Assembly: GCA_017621195.1 (NCBI GenBank)
Contig: JAGATO010000360.1
Location: 1 to 6,209 of the forward strand
DNA length: 6,209 nt
Source of the DNA: Bacillota bacterium
GTDB taxonomy: Bacteria > Bacillota > Clostridia > Peptostreptococcales > Anaerovoracaceae
Direction of reading: 5' to 3'
Shown here: positions 6,057-6,209 of the stretch, piece by piece
Layout of the letters: each line of letters starts with the position of its first letter
Position numbering within the stretch: position 1 is the first letter of the stretch
The notes under the pieces: model-generated
Databases searched by the model: none
The model's input: only the letters and a program-made list of their open reading frames with translations
What the model was told of the DNA's origin: nothing
Program-made: the position numbers and the translations under genes

Positions 6057-6209
6057 GAATCACGTACGCTCCTTCCGTTACATCTCCCACGATATGGCCC
6101 TTCTCAATGGTCACAACGCGTTTGTTCATCCTGTCCACGATATCCTTGGCGTGGGTCACCATGACGATGGTAGTCCCTCTGCGGTTGATCATCTCCAAAA
6201 GTTTCATGA
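6043..6209 (-). CDS. ftsE: Cell division ATP-binding protein FtsE, C-terminal 54+ residues, truncated by window edge
   Basis: This is the ABC-type ATPase that binds FtsX at the inner membrane face and powers FtsEX signalling. Only the 3' end lies in the window; the codon phase is set by the TAA at 6043-6045. The visible part reads MKLLEMINRRGTTIVMVTHA followed by KDIVDRMNKRVVTIEKGHIV, which is the end of an ABC nucleotide-binding domain. VTHAKDIV contains the switch (H-loop) histidine that contacts ATP, and the last strand leads to a short acidic tail. Walker A, the signature motif and Walker B are upstream of the window. The match to FtsE rather than another ABC protein rests on these residues and on the 14-base overlap with ftsX. 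Confidence 0.93.
   Translation of the reverse strand, partial: MKLLEMINRRGTTIVMVTHAKDIVDRMNKRVVTIEKGHIVGDVTEGAYVIHENN

Overview
The window holds a tightly packed block of bacterial genes, all read from the minus strand. The gene families, low-complexity signal sequences, strong AGGAGG-like ribosome binding sites and the order ftsE-ftsX-M23 hydrolase-S41 protease all fit a Clostridia-type Firmicute. GC content looks like the mid-50s percent by eye. I cannot name a genus.

Reading in the direction of transcription, from high to low coordinates: the 3' end of ftsE (6043-6209, cut by the window edge) overlaps ftsX (5166-6056) by 14 bases. After 31 bases comes a secreted coiled-coil M23 (LytM-type) peptidase with a GTG start (4001-5134). 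A strong intrinsic terminator (3932-3985) closes this group. Next is recJ, a single-strand-specific 5'-3' exonuclease (2173-3909; the longer ORF start at 3948 lies inside the terminator stem and is rejected). Fifteen bases later comes a membrane-anchored S41 carboxyl-terminal processing protease, CtpA type (961-2157). A 149-base AT-rich gap carries a good sigma-A-type promoter (884-912) flanked by two short repeated dyads. It leads into the first 270 codons of a YtcJ-type family 3 amidohydrolase (1-811, cut by the window edge).

Functionally, FtsE and FtsX form an ABC-type membrane machine that transmits cytoplasmic ATP hydrolysis to an extracellular cell-wall hydrolase. The coiled-coil M23 protein next door is the obvious partner. 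Unlike E. coli EnvC, it keeps all the zinc and catalytic residues, so it may cut peptidoglycan itself. CtpA-type proteases elsewhere degrade cell-wall hydrolases or process signalling proteins, so its presence two genes downstream suggests a quality-control or turnover link. RecJ is a DNA-repair gene with no obvious tie to the others. The amidohydrolase appears to be a separate transcription unit.

I found no RNA genes, mobile elements, CRISPR arrays or phage genes. There is no gene-free stretch above 300 bases. Nothing here looks like a wholly new system. The points most worth a second look are the intact active site of the FtsEX partner, the terminator placed directly before recJ with no recognisable promoter after it, and the paired dyads around the amidohydrolase promoter.
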